Position numbers and translations under genes: made by a program
The notes under the pieces: model-generated
Told to the model about the DNA's origin: nothing
Seen by the model: the letters and a program-made list of their open reading frames with translations, nothing else
The model's database searches: none
In this document: positions 1-7,179 of the stretch, piece by piece
Position numbering within the stretch: the stretch's first letter is position 1
Layout of the letters: the number at the start of each line of letters is the position of its first letter
Origin: Pseudomonadota bacterium
Lineage (GTDB): Bacteria > Pseudomonadota > Alphaproteobacteria > Sphingomonadales > Sphingomonadaceae
NCBI GenBank assembly: GCA_018240895.1
Contig: JAFEEX010000001.1
Location: 33,210 to 97,209 of the forward strand
Length of the DNA stretch: 64,000 bases
Direction: 5' to 3'

Positions 1-40
1 TTGCTTGCGCTAGGCGAGCCAGCGCCTATGTTTATGCGGA

Positions 41-54
41 CCGGACAGTCCGGA
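41..54. repeat. 14-bp palindrome CCGGACAGTCCGGA upstream of phoH
   Basis: A dyad-symmetric 14-mer lies 25 bp before the phoH start. A near-identical copy (CCGGACAATCCGGA) lies 40 bp after the phoH stop, so the gene is bracketed. It could be a regulator site or a small dispersed repeat. Bases 1-79 otherwise show no identifiable gene. Confidence 0.5.
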
Positions 55-79
55 CGAAAGGAGCACACCGCCCCAACCT

Positions 80-1096
80 ATGGCTCGCAAACCTGCCCGC
101 GCCCACGAACCGGCGCATAACCGTTCCGCCCCGTCGCGCGCACGCACGGAGCTTGAATTCGACGAGGCCACAATCCTTGGGGCATTGTTCGGGCAGTTTG
201 ACGCCAATCTGGTACTGATCGAAAACCGGCTGGGCGTGTTCATCGCCGCGCGCGGCAACCGTGTGCAGATCGAAGGATCGGAAGACGGCGTGGCCCGCGC
301 CCGAGAGGTGCTGAAAACCATGCATCAGCGGCTGATCCAGGGGCAGGAGTTGGACCCCGGCGCGGTCGAGGCGATCATCGCCATGTCCGCCGAACCGACG
401 CTGGAGGGGATCGTTTCTGGCGATGACGGCGCTCCGCCGATCATCATCCGCACCCGCAAGAAAACCATCGTTCCGCGCAGCGCCACCCAGATCGACTATA
501 TGCGCGCGCTGGCCAGCAAGGACGTGATCTTCGCGCTTGGCCCCGCCGGCACGGGCAAGACCTATGTTGCCGTGGCCCAGGCGGTGAGCCAGCTTATCAC
601 CGGATCGGTCCAGCGCCTGATCCTGAGCCGCCCTGCGGTTGAAGCGGGTGAGCGGCTGGGCTTCCTGCCCGGCGACATGAAGGAAAAGGTCGATCCCTAT
701 CTGCGCCCGCTGTATGACGCGCTGTACGATTGTATGCCGCCCGAACAGGTTGAGCGGCGCATCGCCAGCGGCGAGATAGAGATTGCGCCAATCGCCTTCA
801 TGCGCGGCCGCACCCTGGCCGATGCCTTCGTGATCCTTGACGAGGCGCAGAACACCACCCCGGCGCAGATGAAGATGTTCCTGACCCGGTTTGGCCAGAA
901 CAGCCGGATGGTGGTCTGCGGCGACCCGCGCCAGGTTGACATTCCCGGCGGCGATTCGTTCAGCGGCCTTGCCGACGCGGTCAAGCGGCTGGAAGGGATA
1001 GAGGGCATAGCAGTAACCCGCTTCACCCGCGCCGACGTGGTCCGCCACCCGATCGTCGGGCGGATCGTGGAGGCTTATGAGGGAGCGGGTGCTTAG
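80..1096 (+). CDS. phoH: PhoH-family ATPase
   Basis: This is a cytoplasmic P-loop ATPase of the PhoH/PhoL family, associated with RNA metabolism and phosphate or stress responses; its precise substrate is not settled. The 338-residue protein has a short basic N-terminus, a KH-like region at about 25-90, a Walker A motif GPAGTGKT at 154-161 and a Walker B DEAQ at 254-257. The length is typical of alphaproteobacterial PhoH. The ATG at 80 is preceded by AAAGGAG at 57-63. In this clade the gene usually lies between miaB and ybeY, and ybeY is indeed next here, which supports a role in RNA or ribosome maturation. It is flanked by two copies of a 14-bp palindrome. Confidence 0.93.
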   Translation: MARKPARAHEPAHNRSAPSRARTELEFDEATILGALFGQFDANLVLIENRLGVFIAARGNRVQIEGSEDGVARAREVLKTMHQRLIQGQELDPGAVEAIIAMSAEPTLEGIVSGDDGAPPIIIRTRKKTIVPRSATQIDYMRALASKDVIFALGPAGTGKTYVAVAQAVSQLITGSVQRLILSRPAVEAGERLGFLPGDMKEKVDPYLRPLYDALYDCMPPEQVERRIASGEIEIAPIAFMRGRTLADAFVILDEAQNTTPAQMKMFLTRFGQNSRMVVCGDPRQVDIPGGDSFSGLADAVKRLEGIEGIAVTRFTRADVVRHPIVGRIVEAYEGAGA

Positions 1097-1135
1097 CATT
1101 TTGTGGCGTCGGGAAGGTCAACGGTCCCTGCAAGA

Positions 1136-1149
1136 CCGGACAATCCGGA
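1136..1149. repeat. 14-bp palindrome CCGGACAATCCGGA downstream of phoH
   Basis: Second copy of the palindrome seen at 41-54, differing at one central base. It lies between the phoH stop and the REP-like element that starts at 1163. Confidence 0.5.
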
Positions 1150-1162
1150 CACAAAACTCGCC

Positions 1163-1187
1163 GTCACCCCGGGCTTGACCCGGGGTC
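1163..1187 (+). repeat. REP-like palindromic arm (left)
   Basis: A 25-bp hairpin-forming sequence built around CCCCGGGCTTGACCCGGGG. A near-perfect inverted copy lies at 1364-1389. The two arms bracket a degenerate GIY-YIG nuclease remnant, forming a roughly 227-bp element between phoH and ybeY. Such GTCACCCCGGG...-type palindromes are widespread in sphingomonad intergenic DNA. Confidence 0.75.
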
Positions 1188-1214
1188 CAGCTATTCCTTC
1201 CGCGCCGCGCTCCT

Positions 1215-1349
1215 TCAAGTGAGGTGGTCATGGATGTCCGGCCATGCCGACTTGATGCGTTCGATCAGATCCAACTTCCGTTCCCGCTGCCAACGCTTCA
1301 ACTGCCTTTCGCAGCCAACCCATACGAGCTTGCGCAACTTGTGTGGTGC
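1215..1349 (-). pseudogene. C-terminal remnant of a GIY-YIG nuclease-like protein
   Basis: Reading the reverse strand from 1349 to the TGA at 1215-1217 gives 44 residues. They match the tail of small GIY-YIG family proteins: an HKL..LVW stretch followed directly by ERQLKRWQRERKLDLIER, then a W.D..DHLT-like end. The GIY and YIG motifs, the catalytic Arg/Glu region and any start codon are missing. The residues between LVW and the QLKRW segment also look partly deleted. It lies exactly between two inverted REP-like arms, which suggests decay of a mobile or repeat-associated nuclease gene. The identification is by motif resemblance only. Confidence 0.6.
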
Positions 1350-1363
1350 GAAAAAAGGAAGCT

Positions 1364-1389
1364 GACCCCCGGTTCAAGCCCGGGGTGAC
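1364..1389 (-). repeat. REP-like palindromic arm (right, inverted)
   Basis: Inverted copy of the arm at 1163-1187, with one inserted C and one changed base. Together the arms delimit the GIY-YIG remnant. Confidence 0.75.
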
Positions 1390-1440
1390 GGGTTTGGGCA
1401 GTTACCTATTGCCACCCTCACCCGTCCCGCCAAACCCCAC

Positions 1441-1467
1441 CCGCTCAGCCTGAGCTTGTCGAAGGCC
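1441..1467 (+). repeat. Dispersed 27-bp intergenic repeat, copy 1
   Basis: Begins CCGCTCAGCCTGAGCTTGTC and continues GAAGGCC. An inverted, slightly diverged copy lies at 43649-43675 before the thrC stop. It sits just upstream of ybeY and creates an in-frame TTG (1456) that could be mistaken for the ybeY start. Confidence 0.6.
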
Positions 1468-1494
1468 GCGCGCTGGCTTAGCCCCGACATCTGC

Positions 1495-1989
1495 ATGGAA
1501 CTCGAAATCTCTCTCGAAGCCCCCTGGCCTTCCCCGCCCGATTGGGAGGTCCTGGCCGGACGCGCTGCAGCCGCTCTGGCCGAAGTCGCCCCGGAACTTG
1601 CCAACCCGCGCCTGTCCGCCAGTCTGCTGTTTGCCGGTGATGCAGAGGTTCACGCGCTCAACCGGGAATGGCGGGGCAAGGACAAGCCGACCAATGTGCT
1701 GTCCTTCCCGATGCTGGAGCGCGATGATCTGCTGGCCCTGCGCCCCGATGGTCCGCCCGAACTGCTGGGCGATGTGGCCCTGGCGCTGGAGACCTGCAAA
1801 CGCGAGGCAGCAGACAAGGGCATCACCCTTGAAGCCCACACCGCGCACCTGATCATCCACGGCCTGCTGCATCTGGCCGGCCACGATCATGAGATTTCCT
1901 CCGCCGATGCCCGAGTGATGGAACTGCTGGAGATAAAGGCGCTTGCGCTGATGGGCATCGCCGACCCATATGGCGATCACGAAACGTAA
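1495..1989 (+). CDS. ybeY: rRNA maturation endoribonuclease YbeY
   Basis: Zn-dependent single-strand endoribonuclease involved in 16S rRNA 3'-end maturation and late 70S quality control. The 164-residue protein carries the family signature H-x3-H-x5-H at His122, His126 and His132 (HGLLHLAGHDH), which binds the metal. A conserved N-x-x-W-R-x-K-D-x-P-T-D/N-VLSF block sits at about 56-71. I chose ATG 1495 because the upstream in-frame TTG (1456) lies inside a dispersed repeat. It follows phoH and precedes corC, the usual alphaproteobacterial order. Confidence 0.95.
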   Translation: MELEISLEAPWPSPPDWEVLAGRAAAALAEVAPELANPRLSASLLFAGDAEVHALNREWRGKDKPTNVLSFPMLERDDLLALRPDGPPELLGDVALALETCKREAADKGITLEAHTAHLIIHGLLHLAGHDHEISSADARVMELLEIKALALMGIADPYGDHET

Positions 1990-2008
1990 CAGGGATCACA
2001 CTAGGCCG

Positions 2009-2914
2009 ATGGCCGACAGTCATTCACCGGAGACAGACAGTAAACGCACGCTGTGGCGTTCTGTCCGCCGGTTTTTCGATGGCACCGAAGCCGATCAATC
2101 GCTGCGCGCCCAGCTGGAAGAGGCGATTGACGAGCATGAGGACACCGCCAAAAGCGGCGCGGCCGGCAATGGTGACCTGACCCCGCTGGAGCGGCAGATG
2201 CTCCGCAACCTGCTTCACTTCAGCGAACACGATGCCGATGATGTGGCGATCCCCCGCGGCGAGATCATCGCCCTGCCGAAAGGGGCCAGCTGGGACGAGG
2301 TGGTTGCGGCCTTTGCCGAGCATGGCCATTCGCGCCTGCCGGTCTATGGAGAAACGCTGGACGAAATTGTCGGCATGGTGCTGATCAAGGACATCTTCCC
2401 GTTTCTTGCCAGCGGCAAGCCGCCCCGCGACTGGACCACGCTGCTGCGTCAGCCGCTGTTTGTGCCGCAGGCGCGCAACGCGCTGGACGTGCTGAACGAT
2501 ATGCGGGCCAGCCGGGTTCATTTAGCGGTGGTGATTGATGAATATTCCGGCACCGACGGGATCATCACCTTTGAGGATCTGGTCGAGGAAATCGTCGGCG
2601 AGATCGAGGATGAGCATGACGATGCCCCTCAGGATCTGCTGCAACCGCTGAGCGACGGTATCTGGGAGGCCGATGCCCGCGCCGAGCTGGACGAGGTGGG
2701 CGAGCGGATCGACCCGCGGCTGGGCGAGGTGGAGGAAGACGTCGATACCCTGGGCGGGCTGGCCTTTTTGCTGGCGGGGCAGGTTCCGCAGGTTGGCGCG
2801 ATCCTGGCCCATGACAGCGGCTGGATGCTGGAAGTGGTTGCGGGCAACGAAAAACACGTTACCCGTCTGCGGCTGCACCCTCCCCCTCCTCGGTCGGAAG
2901 AACCCCAAGAGTAA
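2009..2914 (+). CDS. corC: CBS-domain protein of the CorC/TlyC (HlyC) family
   Basis: A 301-residue soluble protein with two CBS domains (about 70-190) and a C-terminal CorC_HlyC domain (about 205-290). Visible family features are DVAIPRGEI at the first CBS domain, a GMVLIKD segment, VVIDEYSGTDGIIT and the acidic EEIVGEIEDEHD. These proteins are linked to magnesium and cobalt homeostasis. The ybeY-adjacent copy may instead serve ribosome or envelope functions. An in-frame ATG at 1970 overlaps ybeY, but the start at 2009 is preferred because it lies 19 bp after the ybeY stop. The apolipoprotein N-acyltransferase gene (lnt) that often follows is absent here. Confidence 0.9.
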   Translation: MADSHSPETDSKRTLWRSVRRFFDGTEADQSLRAQLEEAIDEHEDTAKSGAAGNGDLTPLERQMLRNLLHFSEHDADDVAIPRGEIIALPKGASWDEVVAAFAEHGHSRLPVYGETLDEIVGMVLIKDIFPFLASGKPPRDWTTLLRQPLFVPQARNALDVLNDMRASRVHLAVVIDEYSGTDGIITFEDLVEEIVGEIEDEHDDAPQDLLQPLSDGIWEADARAELDEVGERIDPRLGEVEEDVDTLGGLAFLLAGQVPQVGAILAHDSGWMLEVVAGNEKHVTRLRLHPPPPRSEEPQE

Positions 2915-2919
2915 CCAGC

Positions 2920-3804
2920 GTGGCCATTCGCCGTCTCCCTCCCCTTCGCGCGATCGAGGCCTTCGTGCGGATCGTCAGGCTGGGCAGCGCCCGCGCCGCC
3001 GCCGATGAACTGGGGCTAAGCCCCTCGGCATTGTCGCGGCGGGTTTCCGCGCTTGAGGATTTTATCGGCAAGCGGCTGTTCACCCGCCAGCATCAGGCGA
3101 TGAAGCTGACTGATGAAGGCCACGCCTTTTACGACGCGGTCAGCCCGAAATTTGATGAGCTGGCCGCTGCGGTTGAGGGGCAGGTGGAGGATTCCAAGGT
3201 TCTGCGCCTGCATCTGGGGGTATTGCCGCTGTTCGGCACCCAGCGCCTGTTCCCGCGCCTGCCCGAACTGCGCAAACAGCAGCCGCGCCTGCATATCGAT
3301 ATCGATACCAGCCCACACCTGCTTGCCCGGGTTGGCGACACGCTGGATGCGGCGATCATCCTGTCAAGCCAGCCGGATGCGTCGTATCATTCGGTTCGGC
3401 TGGATCACAACCGGGTCTTCGCCTTTACCTCGCGCGCGGTGGTTGATGAAATCGGCACCGATCCGGACGAACAGGTGCTGTCCCGCCAGACCTTTCTGAT
3501 CCACACCGAAATGCCGGAAAGTTTCATTGCCTGGAAACAGGCGCTGAACATGCCAAAGCTGGAGCCGGCTGCGATCGACCATTTCGATTCCGGCCAGATA
3601 ATTCTTGAAGCGGCGGCCAACGGCCTTGGCATTGCCATCATGCATGACGATCACTTTTTGCGCGCCCATGATCAACGGCTGGCAAAGCTTTTCGATGTCG
3701 AGGTGGAAAGCCCCTATTCCTACTGGTTCGTCTGCCGCCCCCACGCGCTTGAATTGCGCGCGGTGCGGATTTTCAACGATTGGATCATCAAGGCGGGGCT
3801 TTAG
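2920..3804 (+). CDS. LysR-family transcriptional regulator (GcvA-like)
   Basis: A 294-residue LysR regulator. It has an N-terminal winged helix-turn-helix at about 6-65 (PLRAIEAFVRI...SPSALSRRVSALE) and a periplasmic-binding-like effector domain from about 90 to the end. The start is GTG 2920, only 5 bp after corC, so it is probably co-transcribed with phoH-ybeY-corC. That is unusual for a regulator, which is normally divergent from its target. The recognition helix and the PPLRAIEAF opening resemble GcvA/AmpR-type members. No divergent target is present, so its regulon cannot be inferred. Confidence 0.88.
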   Translation: MAIRRLPPLRAIEAFVRIVRLGSARAAADELGLSPSALSRRVSALEDFIGKRLFTRQHQAMKLTDEGHAFYDAVSPKFDELAAAVEGQVEDSKVLRLHLGVLPLFGTQRLFPRLPELRKQQPRLHIDIDTSPHLLARVGDTLDAAIILSSQPDASYHSVRLDHNRVFAFTSRAVVDEIGTDPDEQVLSRQTFLIHTEMPESFIAWKQALNMPKLEPAAIDHFDSGQIILEAAANGLGIAIMHDDHFLRAHDQRLAKLFDVEVESPYSYWFVCRPHALELRAVRIFNDWIIKAGL

Positions 3805-3821
3805 CGTTTGGTCCAGCCGGT

Positions 3822-3827
3822 TATGAT
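3822..3827 (+). promoter_or_regulatory. -10 box TATGAT, leaderless geometry
   Basis: TATGAT ends 6 nt before the ATG at 3834, which would place transcription initiation at or next to the start codon. It is one of nine such sites in the window. Confidence 0.5.
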
Positions 3828-3833
3828 CCGGCC

Positions 3834-4532
3834 ATGACCAAGCGATTCGCCCTTACCGCTCTGCTTGCCGCCACCGCCCTGCTGGCCGGCAGCGTCCACG
3901 CCGCCGCGCCCAAAAAGCCGCTGGCCAAACCCCGGGCCGCCGCGCCTGCGCCCAGGCCCGCGCCGCTGCCCGATACGGTGCGCGTGGCGATGGTCACCGC
4001 GCTGGGGACAATCGAGCTGGACCTTGATCACAAGCACGCACCGGTCACGGTTGAAAACTTTATCCGCTATGTCGATGCGCGGAAATTTGACGGGATGCCG
4101 TTCTACCGGGCGATGCGGCTGGACTGGGGCACCCAGCCCAACGGGCTGATCCAGGCCGGGTTGCAGGCCAACCCCGCCAAGGTGTTCAAGCCGATCGCGC
4201 ACGAGCCGACCGATGTAACCGGCATCAGCCACAAGGCGGGAACAATCTCCATGGCGCGCTATGCCCCGGGGACGGCAATGGCCGATTTTTCGATCCTGCT
4301 GTCAGACCTGACCAGCCTGGATGCCGATCCCAAATCGCCCAATCCCGATACCCAGGCCGGCTTTGCCGCCTTTGGCCATGTTGTGTCTGGCATGGATGTG
4401 GTGCGGAAAATCTGGGATTCGCCGCTCTCCCCCACCAAGGGCGAAGGGCCGCTGAAAGGCCAGATGCTCGATCCGCCGGTCAGGGTGCTGACGGTCCGGC
4501 GGGTAGCGATACCGCCCGTCCCTGCGCAATAG
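3834..4532 (+). CDS. Exported cyclophilin-type peptidyl-prolyl cis-trans isomerase
   Basis: A 232-residue protein with a clear Sec signal (MTKRFALTALLAATALLAGSVHA) followed by a Pro/Ala/Lys-rich linker (about 23-50). The cyclophilin-like domain runs from about 54 to 225, so it acts in the periplasm. The catalytic-loop region reads F-Y-R rather than the usual F-H-R, and the QxGGD/GxxG core is weakened, so catalytic efficiency may be low. The start at 3834 begins the signal peptide and sits 6 nt after a TATGAT box with no Shine-Dalgarno. It converges on the cytosolic cyclophilin ppiB, with hairpins between. Confidence 0.88.
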   Translation: MTKRFALTALLAATALLAGSVHAAAPKKPLAKPRAAAPAPRPAPLPDTVRVAMVTALGTIELDLDHKHAPVTVENFIRYVDARKFDGMPFYRAMRLDWGTQPNGLIQAGLQANPAKVFKPIAHEPTDVTGISHKAGTISMARYAPGTAMADFSILLSDLTSLDADPKSPNPDTQAGFAAFGHVVSGMDVVRKIWDSPLSPTKGEGPLKGQMLDPPVRVLTVRRVAIPPVPAQ

Positions 4533-4557
4533 CCCTCTCCCCGGTACGGGGAGAGGG
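4533..4557. terminator. Perfect 25-bp palindrome between convergent cyclophilin genes
   Basis: CCCTCTCCCC-GGTAC-GGGGAGAGGG starts at the base after the TAG stop of the exported cyclophilin. It is a strong GC hairpin usable in both directions. No T-tract follows, so it may be a repeat or a Rho-assisted stabiliser rather than a classical terminator. Confidence 0.55.
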
Positions 4558-4625
4558 TTGGGAGAGGGGAACGCGCACCGCCCCTCTCAACTTCGGCCAG
4601 CCCGCTTCGCGTGCAGGCCTGCGTA

Positions 4626-4647
4626 TCTCTCCCCTGAAGGGGAGAGA
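4626..4647. terminator. Second hairpin (TCTCTCCCC / GGGGAGAGA) before the ppiB stop
   Basis: A nine- to ten-bp stem with a tiny TGAA/GA loop, located 5 bp from the ppiB stop codon. It resembles the hairpin at 4533-4557 in sequence, so the pair probably derives from the same repeat family. Confidence 0.5.
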
Positions 4648-4652
4648 GCGCC

Positions 4653-5123
4653 TTAGCCTTCGCTGACCACAGCCTTGACGATCTTGCCCGGCTCGCGCGG
4701 AGGTTCGCCCTTGGGCAGGGCATCGACGTGTTCCATGCCTTCAACCACGTTGCCCCAGACGGTATATTGCCGATCAAGGAAGGTGGCATCGTCAAACACG
4801 ATGAAGAACTGGCTGTTGGCCGAATGGGGCGCGTTGGTGCGCGCCATCGAAACCGCGCCGCGCACGTGCGGCTCGGCGTTGAATTCGGCCTGAAGGTCAG
4901 GCTTGGACGATCCGCCCATGCCCGTGCCGTTGGGGCAGCCGCCCTGGGCCATGAAACCGGGGATCACGCGGTGGAACTTGATCCCGTCATAGAACCCTTC
5001 GCCGGCCAGTTCCTTGATCCGGGCGACGTGGCCGGGGGCCAGGTCGGGGCGCAGCTTGATCTTGACGTCGCCGCCCTCACCATTGCCGGTGTCGAGCGTC
5101 AGGGTCAGGTATTCGTCGGCCAT
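4653..5123 (-). CDS. ppiB: Cytosolic cyclophilin peptidyl-prolyl isomerase
   Basis: A 156-residue cyclophilin A-like prolyl isomerase without a signal peptide. The canonical active-site block FHRVIPGFMAQGG is present at about 50-62. The conserved SMART/NSQFFI and W-containing VWGNVVEGM segments follow, as expected for a catalytically complete enzyme. Its size is typical for bacterial PpiB. It reads toward the exported cyclophilin gene, placing two isomerases tail to tail. It is divergent from mgtE. Confidence 0.95.
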   Translation of the reverse strand: MADEYLTLTLDTGNGEGGDVKIKLRPDLAPGHVARIKELAGEGFYDGIKFHRVIPGFMAQGGCPNGTGMGGSSKPDLQAEFNAEPHVRGAVSMARTNAPHSANSQFFIVFDDATFLDRQYTVWGNVVEGMEHVDALPKGEPPREPGKIVKAVVSEG

Positions 5124-5210
5124 GAATGGATACTCCTGCTGGTTTTGCCCGCCGATATAGGGTGGACGCGGGCAAAGTCACGTATTGGTTGCTTTTGCGG
5201 TTTGGTCGCC

Positions 5211-5216
5211 TAGACC
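5211..5216 (+). promoter_or_regulatory. -10 box TAGACC, leaderless geometry for mgtE
   Basis: TAGACC lies 8 nt before the GTG at 5225. A TTGCTT with a 16-bp spacer upstream could be the -35. This supports the GTG start over the ATG at 5126. Confidence 0.45.
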
Positions 5217-5224
5217 CTCCGCCC

Positions 5225-6652
5225 GTGACTCCCGAGGACTTTTCCCCTGACGCGCTGATCGAAACCGCCCCGGCGGCCGAACCGCCGCGCGAAAGCGAAA
5301 GCCTGGACGAGGAGAACACACTGAAAAAGGACTTCGTCCGCCGCGTGCGCGATGCGCTGGAAGCTGGCGAGGATGACCGGGTTTATGACCTGGTGGAGCC
5401 GCTCCACCCGGCTGACATCGCCGACCTGTTCGAATTGCTGAACGCCGACGAGCGCCCGGCGCTGGCCAAGGCCATCAGCGATTTGATGAGCAGCGAGGTC
5501 TATGCCGAACTGAACGATTATGTCCGCGAGGACATAGTCGAGGCACTGCCGGCGGAGACCGTGGCCGACATCGCCGAACAGCTCGACACCGATGACGCGG
5601 TGGCGATGCTGGAAGACCTTGACCACGCGGACCAGCAGGCCGTTCTGGCCGAGATGGAGCCAGAGGACCGCGCGGCGATCGAAACCGCGCTGTCCTATCC
5701 CGAGGAATCCGCCGGCCGCCTGATGAGCCGCGATTTCGTTGCGGTTCCCGAACATATGACCGTGGGCGATCTTATCGATTACCTGCGCGAAGGGCGCGAT
5801 CTGGCCAACGAGTTCTGGGAAGTGTTCGTGGTTGATGCCCGGCACAAACCGCTTGGCACCTGCCAACTTTCCTGGATTCTGCGCTGCCCGCGATCAATCG
5901 CCCTGACCGACGTGATGAAGCGCGACCAGACCCTGATCCCGGTGACGATGGATCAGGAAGAGGTGGCGCTGCGGTTCCAGAAATATGCCCTGATCAGCGC
6001 TGCGGTGGTGGATGAGGATGGGCGGCTGGTGGGCCAGATCACGGTCGATGACGTGGTCCACATCATTCAGGAAGAAGCCGGGGAGGATGCGCTGGCGCTG
6101 TCAGGCGCGGGTGATGGTGACATCAACGAGCCGCTGCCCCTGACGATCCGCAGCCGGATGGCGTGGCTGTTCATCAATATGCTGACGGCTATTCTGGCCA
6201 GTTCCGTGGTGGCCGCATTCGAAGCTACCATTGCCAAGCTGGTGGTGCTGGCGGTGATCATGCCGATCATCACCGGAATGGGCGGCAATGCCGCAACCCA
6301 GACCATGGCGGTTACAGTGCGCGCGCTGGCCACCAACCAGCTTACCGATTCCAACACCTGGCGGATGATCGCCCGCGAATGGTGGATCGCCAGCGCCAAC
6401 GGCATCGGCTTTGGCATTCTGATGGCGCTGGCCTGTCTGCTGGTCTATCACGATGCCAAGCTGGCGCTGGTGGCGATGATGGCGATGCTGCTGAATTCAC
6501 TGAACGCCGGGCTTTCCGGCGTGCTGATTCCCCTGGGCCTCAACAAGCTGAAGATCGATCCTGCGGTCGTTTCAACGGTGTTCGTCACCACCATGACCGA
6601 TACGCTGGGGTTCTTCTTCTTCCTTGGCCTGGCCACGCTGATCCTGCTGTAA
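5225..6652 (+). CDS. mgtE: Magnesium transporter MgtE
   Basis: A Mg2+ channel/transporter of the inner membrane. From GTG 5225 it has 475 residues: an N-terminal MgtE_N superhelical domain (about 40-140), tandem CBS domains (about 150-275) that sense Mg2+, and a C-terminal five-helix membrane domain (about 305-475) with the pore motif PIITGMGGNAATQ. The last helices contain FFFFLGLATLILL. An upstream in-frame ATG at 5126 would start 2 bp from the ppiB start codon and leave no room for a promoter, so I prefer the GTG. No M-box-like leader is possible in the short gap. Confidence 0.93.
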   Translation: MTPEDFSPDALIETAPAAEPPRESESLDEENTLKKDFVRRVRDALEAGEDDRVYDLVEPLHPADIADLFELLNADERPALAKAISDLMSSEVYAELNDYVREDIVEALPAETVADIAEQLDTDDAVAMLEDLDHADQQAVLAEMEPEDRAAIETALSYPEESAGRLMSRDFVAVPEHMTVGDLIDYLREGRDLANEFWEVFVVDARHKPLGTCQLSWILRCPRSIALTDVMKRDQTLIPVTMDQEEVALRFQKYALISAAVVDEDGRLVGQITVDDVVHIIQEEAGEDALALSGAGDGDINEPLPLTIRSRMAWLFINMLTAILASSVVAAFEATIAKLVVLAVIMPIITGMGGNAATQTMAVTVRALATNQLTDSNTWRMIAREWWIASANGIGFGILMALACLLVYHDAKLALVAMMAMLLNSLNAGLSGVLIPLGLNKLKIDPAVVSTVFVTTMTDTLGFFFFLGLATLILL

Positions 6653-6655
6653 CCG

Positions 6656-7054
6656 ATGCCGCTTCACCTGACCAAAGTTGCCTATGGCGCCACCTCGCTG
6701 GAAGATATGCGAAGCTGGTTTGCGACCCGCGGGGAAGAAGCGCTGCTGACGACGCGATACCTGCCCAAACGCCACGAGGAGATCGTGCCGGGCGGATCGC
6801 TGTTCTGGATCTACAAGCATCAACTGGTGATGCGCAGCCCGATCCTGCGGTTTACCGAAGCAGAGGGCGGTAAGACGCACATCGTCATTGCCGCCACACT
6901 GATCGACGTGCTGCCCCAACCCAAGCGCGCGCATCAGGGCTGGCGCTATCTGGAAGACAAGGATGCCCCGCGCGATCTGGCCGATGGCGAGACGACAGGC
7001 GACGTCATGCCGGGCGGTCTGGCCAGCGATCTGGCCCGGCTGGGGCTGGTCTGA
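6656..7054 (+). CDS. DUF1489 family protein
   Basis: A 132-residue protein that starts 3 bp after the mgtE stop and is therefore almost certainly co-transcribed with it. It shows the conserved pattern of the alphaproteobacterial DUF1489 family: an N-terminal LTKVAYGATSLEDMRSW, a central RYLPKRHEEIVPGGSLFWIYK and the C-terminal P.RAHQGWRYLEDKDAPRDL. No catalytic motif or membrane segment is apparent. The function is unknown. Confidence 0.82.
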   Translation: MPLHLTKVAYGATSLEDMRSWFATRGEEALLTTRYLPKRHEEIVPGGSLFWIYKHQLVMRSPILRFTEAEGGKTHIVIAATLIDVLPQPKRAHQGWRYLEDKDAPRDLADGETTGDVMPGGLASDLARLGLV

Positions 7055-7179
7055 ACCGCCCCCTTCAACGAAGTTTTCCTATCCGGCGCAACGGCATTGC
7101 TCTCTTCGCGCGGCAGGCGCAGGATGGCAAAGCGCGGTCAGACGGTATGACGCCGTGATTCCGGGGGGAATGGCAAGCA

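Noticed and set aside
1163-1389. CRISPR-like or tRNA-like repeats in the intergenic regions
   Set aside because: The repeats are paired inverted palindromes, not evenly spaced direct repeats with spacers, and no cloverleaf fold or CCA end was seen.
7055-7179. A riboswitch upstream of the TauE/SafE gene
   Set aside because: The 125-bp gap has no recognisable conserved aptamer; only the GGGGGGA ribosome binding site is clear.
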